A stretch of DNA of 64,000 nucleotides, from positions 41,955 through 105,954 of the forward strand of contig CAYQUO010000010.1 of NCBI GenBank assembly GCA_964420835.1, read 5' to 3'. The notes beneath the pieces were generated by a model that was given only the letters and a program-made list of their open reading frames with translations, had not been told where the DNA came from and ran no database searches. This document shows positions 61,141 through 64,000 of this stretch, piece by piece. Numbering within the stretch: position 1 is the first letter of the stretch; each line of letters begins with the position of its first letter. The position numbers were made by a program, and so were the translations under genes. This DNA is from CAYQUO01 sp964420835. GTDB lineage: Bacteria > Chloroflexota > Anaerolineae > Anaerolineales > Anaerolineaceae.

Positions 61141-62172
61141 TTGAAGAAAAAAACCATTTCTGAAAGAAAAAAGGACCATATTCATATCAATTTGGAACTT
61201 GATGTGAATTCAGGAATCACCAATGGTCTTGAAAATTTCAGATTTATTCACGAGGCGTTACCAGAACGGGACCTTTCTTCAATTAAACTAACTCGACATT
61301 TCTTCAATAAAGAACTCTCAATACCCTTAATGATCTCTTCCATGACAGGTGGAACAGAAGAATCGCTTCCTATAAATCGCGCTTTGGCCCAAGCTGCCCA
61401 GGAATGTGGTGTTGCCCTTGGTTTGGGCTCACAAAGGGCAATGCTTGAAGAACCTGCAACAGCTTATACTTATAAGGTTCGGAGTTATGCTCCAGATATT
61501 TTACTTTTTGCCAATATTGGCGCTGTACAACTGAATCAAGGCGTAACTGCCAAAATGTGCCAAATGCTTGTTGATAGTGTTGAGGCTGATGGACTAATCC
61601 TGCATCTCAACGCCCTCCAGGAAGCCATCCAAAATGGAGGGAACACAAACTTTTCAGGATTGCTGGCTAAAATTGAAGAATTATGTAGATCAATCCACAC
61701 CCCGGTTATTGTTAAAGAGGTTGGGTGGGGAATTTCAACAAAATCTGCCTGCCAATTACGGGATTGTGGAATAAGCGCAATCGATGTTGCAGGAGCTGGA
61801 GGGACATCCTGGTCTCAGGTTGAAATGCATCAAAATGAAAATAGCCCAAAAGCGATGGTAGCATCCTGTTTTCGTGATTGGGGCATTTCAACCGCTGATT
61901 CTATTCAGATGGTGAGGAAAGCCGCACCTGATATACCAATAATTGCATCAGGAGGATTGCACAACGGAGTTGAAATTGCCAAGTGCTTGTGCCTGGGAGC
62001 AAGTTTGGGGGGGATTGCACGACCCTTTTTTAAAGCAGCAGTTAATGGGGTTGAGGCAGTTATTTCTATGATCAATACGATCAAAGAACAAATGCGAATT
62101 GCCATGTTTTCAATTGGAGCTGGAAATATACAAGAGCTTACATCTGATAAGCTGATCGAAGCGAGAAAGTAA
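61141..62172 (+). CDS. fni: Type 2 isopentenyl-diphosphate isomerase
   Basis: A 343-residue FMN enzyme interconverting IPP and DMAPP. MTGGTEES near residue 66, GLGSQRAM, VKEVGWGIS, DVAGAGGTSW and ASGGLHNG are the FMN- and substrate-binding blocks. It starts at a TTG. A five-codon reading frame (ATG at 61127) ends in TGA overlapping this TTG, so translation may be coupled. First of three genes with a polyprenyl synthetase and folE. Confidence 0.94.
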   Translation: MKKKTISERKKDHIHINLELDVNSGITNGLENFRFIHEALPERDLSSIKLTRHFFNKELSIPLMISSMTGGTEESLPINRALAQAAQECGVALGLGSQRAMLEEPATAYTYKVRSYAPDILLFANIGAVQLNQGVTAKMCQMLVDSVEADGLILHLNALQEAIQNGGNTNFSGLLAKIEELCRSIHTPVIVKEVGWGISTKSACQLRDCGISAIDVAGAGGTSWSQVEMHQNENSPKAMVASCFRDWGISTADSIQMVRKAAPDIPIIASGGLHNGVEIAKCLCLGASLGGIARPFFKAAVNGVEAVISMINTIKEQMRIAMFSIGAGNIQELTSDKLIEARK

Positions 62173-62176
62173 AATT

Positions 62177-63190
62177 ATGCATTTGGAAAAGTATCAACGA
62201 TTATTTCTCAATCCAATCGAAGAAGAACTGCATAAGTGGATTGACAATGATTTCGGAAGTTATTCACTTGGTTTGAAAGCAATCCTCGCATATCACCTTG
62301 GTTGGGAGGGGGAAAGGTCGAGGGCTGAAGTGTATGGGAAAAGGATTAGGCCATTGCTACTGCTCCTTTGTACAGAAGCCACAGGTGGCGATTGGCGATG
62401 TGCTTTGCCTGCGGCTGCTTCGGTTGAGTTGGCTCATAACTTTTCTCTCATACATGACGATATCCAAGACCAAAGTCAAACCCGACGGGGTCGTGAGACA
62501 GTATGGAAAAAATGGGGGGTGGCCCAGGCAATTAACGCTGGAGATCTTATGTTCACATTGGCAAACCGGGCAATGGTTGGTCTTCATGAGCTATTGGATG
62601 CAAGGATTGTCATGAAAATATTGGATTTATTTCTCACTACATGTGGCCGACTGACAAGTGGTCAGTATCTCGATATAGCTTATGAACAGCAGAGCGTTAT
62701 TACAACCAAAGAATATTTCCAAATGGTATCCGGAAAAACCGCAGCATTATTATCTGCCTCAGCTGAAATTGGTGCAATAATTTCCGGTTCGTCTAGCAAA
62801 CATCAACAGGCATTTAGAGACTTTGGTGAATATCTGGGACTTGCGTATCAATTGCATGATGATTACTTGGGAATTTGGGGCCAATCAACCAGGACAGGAA
62901 AATCCTCACAAAGTGATATCATCAATAAGAAGAAAACCTTCCCTATTCTTTATGGTTTGGAAACCAACCGGGAATTTGCACTTTATTGGAATAAACCAGG
63001 CCAAACTACAGAAGAAATTAACGAAATGACCAACCTCCTTGCAAAGCTCGGTGCCCAAGAAAAAACCATTAATAAAGAAGCAGAATATACAAGGAAAGCA
63101 TTGGACGCGGTTAAGATGGGAGCAGTTAATAACGAAGCTTTTCTTGCGATAAAGGAATTGACAAACGTATTATTACAAAGAGATAATTGA
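62177..63190 (+). CDS. Polyprenyl (probably geranylgeranyl-type) diphosphate synthase
   Basis: A 337-residue trans-prenyltransferase. The first Asp-rich motif is HDDIQDQ, and the second is HDDYLGIWG, with Gly in place of the fifth Asp as in many geranylgeranyl-type enzymes. Starts four bases after fni, so the supply of DMAPP and chain elongation are co-expressed. Chain length not determined by eye. Confidence 0.93.
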   Translation: MHLEKYQRLFLNPIEEELHKWIDNDFGSYSLGLKAILAYHLGWEGERSRAEVYGKRIRPLLLLLCTEATGGDWRCALPAAASVELAHNFSLIHDDIQDQSQTRRGRETVWKKWGVAQAINAGDLMFTLANRAMVGLHELLDARIVMKILDLFLTTCGRLTSGQYLDIAYEQQSVITTKEYFQMVSGKTAALLSASAEIGAIISGSSSKHQQAFRDFGEYLGLAYQLHDDYLGIWGQSTRTGKSSQSDIINKKKTFPILYGLETNREFALYWNKPGQTTEEINEMTNLLAKLGAQEKTINKEAEYTRKALDAVKMGAVNNEAFLAIKELTNVLLQRDN

Positions 63191-63201
63191 TTGGAGATCC
63201 A

Positions 63202-63846
63202 ATGACCATTATTAATAATGAATATGAATCCATTTATAAAGTTGCCGAACTTTTTCTTGATACACGAATGGATCGTGAAAAGATAAGCAACTCGATTTCC
63301 CAGATACTGGAAGCGATTGGAGAAGATCCAACTCGGGAGGGGCTGTTAAGAACCCCAGGCAGAATATCCCGGATGTATGAAGAATTGTTAGCTGGCTACC
63401 GGGTTGATCCGATTACTCTCGTGAACGATGCAGTCTTTGATGTTGAATACGACGAAATGGTAATTGTCCGCGATATTGAGTTCTATAGTATGTGCGAACA
63501 CCACTTGCTGCCGTTTATTGGACGATGTCATGTTGCTTATATCCCAAAAGGGAAAGTAATCGGATTATCAAAAATTCCGCGAATAGTTGATTTATTCGCC
63601 CGCCGACTACAGGTTCAAGAGCGTATGACACGGCAAATTGCTAATTTGATTTATGAATTATTAACACCCCAAGGGGTTGCGGTAGTTGCAGAAGGTTTGC
63701 ACTTATGTTCAATGATGCGGGGTGTAAAAAAACACGATGCCAGGATGACAACTTCAACAATGTTGGGTACATTTAAAACTAACATGGCTACTCGCATGGA
63801 ATTTCTCGACCATGTATCCCGAAGTTCAGAACCACTGCATTTTTAA
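63202..63846 (+). CDS. folE: GTP cyclohydrolase I
   Basis: A 214-residue type I enzyme, first step of folate or pterin synthesis. Zinc ligands C98, H101 (SMCEHHLLPF) and C169 (HLCSMMRG). I chose the ATG at 63202, which has TTGGAG six bases before it and follows the previous stop by 11 bases; a TTG at 63187 would overlap that gene. The 154 bases after it, up to the window end, contain nothing I can identify. Confidence 0.96.
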   Translation: MTIINNEYESIYKVAELFLDTRMDREKISNSISQILEAIGEDPTREGLLRTPGRISRMYEELLAGYRVDPITLVNDAVFDVEYDEMVIVRDIEFYSMCEHHLLPFIGRCHVAYIPKGKVIGLSKIPRIVDLFARRLQVQERMTRQIANLIYELLTPQGVAVVAEGLHLCSMMRGVKKHDARMTTSTMLGTFKTNMATRMEFLDHVSRSSEPLHF

Positions 63847-64000
63847 AGATCGTTGATCAGATACCATAACATAATATTATTATTACTGAAATATTGTTCA
63901 GTATAATTATGTTGACTGCAAATTGTTTTCTTCCGGCCAAGACAGGTTGGTGTAACATTCTTTCTGTAAAATACCGAACCTTAACAAAAGTGGTGAGTCA

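Noticed and set aside
1..64000. CRISPR arrays, insertion sequences, prophage, rRNA genes
   Set aside because: No regularly spaced repeats, transposase, integrase, phage structural genes or rRNA-like sequence were seen. The only sign of mobile DNA is the type III R-M scar and its small neighbour.

Overview
This 64-kb window looks like a chromosomal segment of an anaerobic, monoderm-like bacterium, most probably a member of the Chloroflexota close to Anaerolineae. That placement is inference from gene content: a Tad pilus locus without a secretin, a KimA-type transporter, an Eut ammonia-lyase, a sodium-pumping decarboxylase and several molybdenum hydroxylases. No rRNA or other phylogenetic marker is present to settle it. 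Promoters of the ordinary sigma-70 type (TTGACA-17-TATAAT) are easy to find and often decide transcription units.

Layout. 1-3.3 kb is a minus-strand unit with a zinc-ribbon membrane protein, a PfkB kinase, ParA, ParB and the start of an amidohydrolase. RadC and a tRNA with anticodon CAT follow on the plus strand (3.4-4.3 kb). From 4.4 to 29.1 kb almost everything is on the minus strand and forms a catabolic island: (a) a four-subunit biotin-dependent, membrane-bound acyl-CoA decarboxylase with a cyclase-family hydrolase and a GNAT-like protein; (b) a first three-subunit molybdenum hydroxylase; (c) an NmrA-like protein with two small unknown proteins; (d) an NCS2 nucleobase permease; (e) a second molybdenum hydroxylase with a CoxG-like helper; (f) a tandem-cyclase protein whose first half has lost its metal ligands, DUF1116 and FdrA; (g) a second GNAT-like protein and DUF2877. 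FdrA, DUF1116 and DUF2877 are the families of the oxamate carbamoyltransferase of anaerobic allantoin breakdown. The set suggests uptake of a cyclic N-compound, hydroxylation, hydrolytic ring opening, carbamoyl transfer to phosphate and, possibly, sodium-pumping decarboxylation of a resulting acyl-CoA. The substrate is not shown by the sequence; an oxidative (barbiturate-type) pyrimidine route or a purine route are the two ideas I find most consistent.

29.2-36 kb holds a MoaD-like carrier, a KimA-like potassium transporter and an ethanolamine ammonia-lyase operon (EutA-EutB-EutC-EutL) with only one microcompartment shell gene. 36.2-39.8 kb is an asymmetric heterodimeric ABC exporter. Divergent from it is a large orphan HprK/PEPCK-like P-loop protein. 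At 41.9-42.4 kb lies a scar of a type III restriction-modification system: the N-terminus of Mod is joined directly to the C-terminus of Res. The scar can only be read across two frames.

The rest is housekeeping: alpha/beta hydrolase, UppP and Tgt, RecJ, a glycosyltransferase, then a long minus-strand unit running from the Flp pilin through CpaB-TadZ-TadA-TadB-TadC to ComF and the hibernation factor HPF. Plus-strand genes close the window: an unknown protein with an SPFH protein carrying a C-terminal excisionase-like helix-turn-helix, SucC-SucD, type 2 IPP isomerase, a polyprenyl synthetase and FolE, with an acyl carrier protein gene on the minus strand between them.
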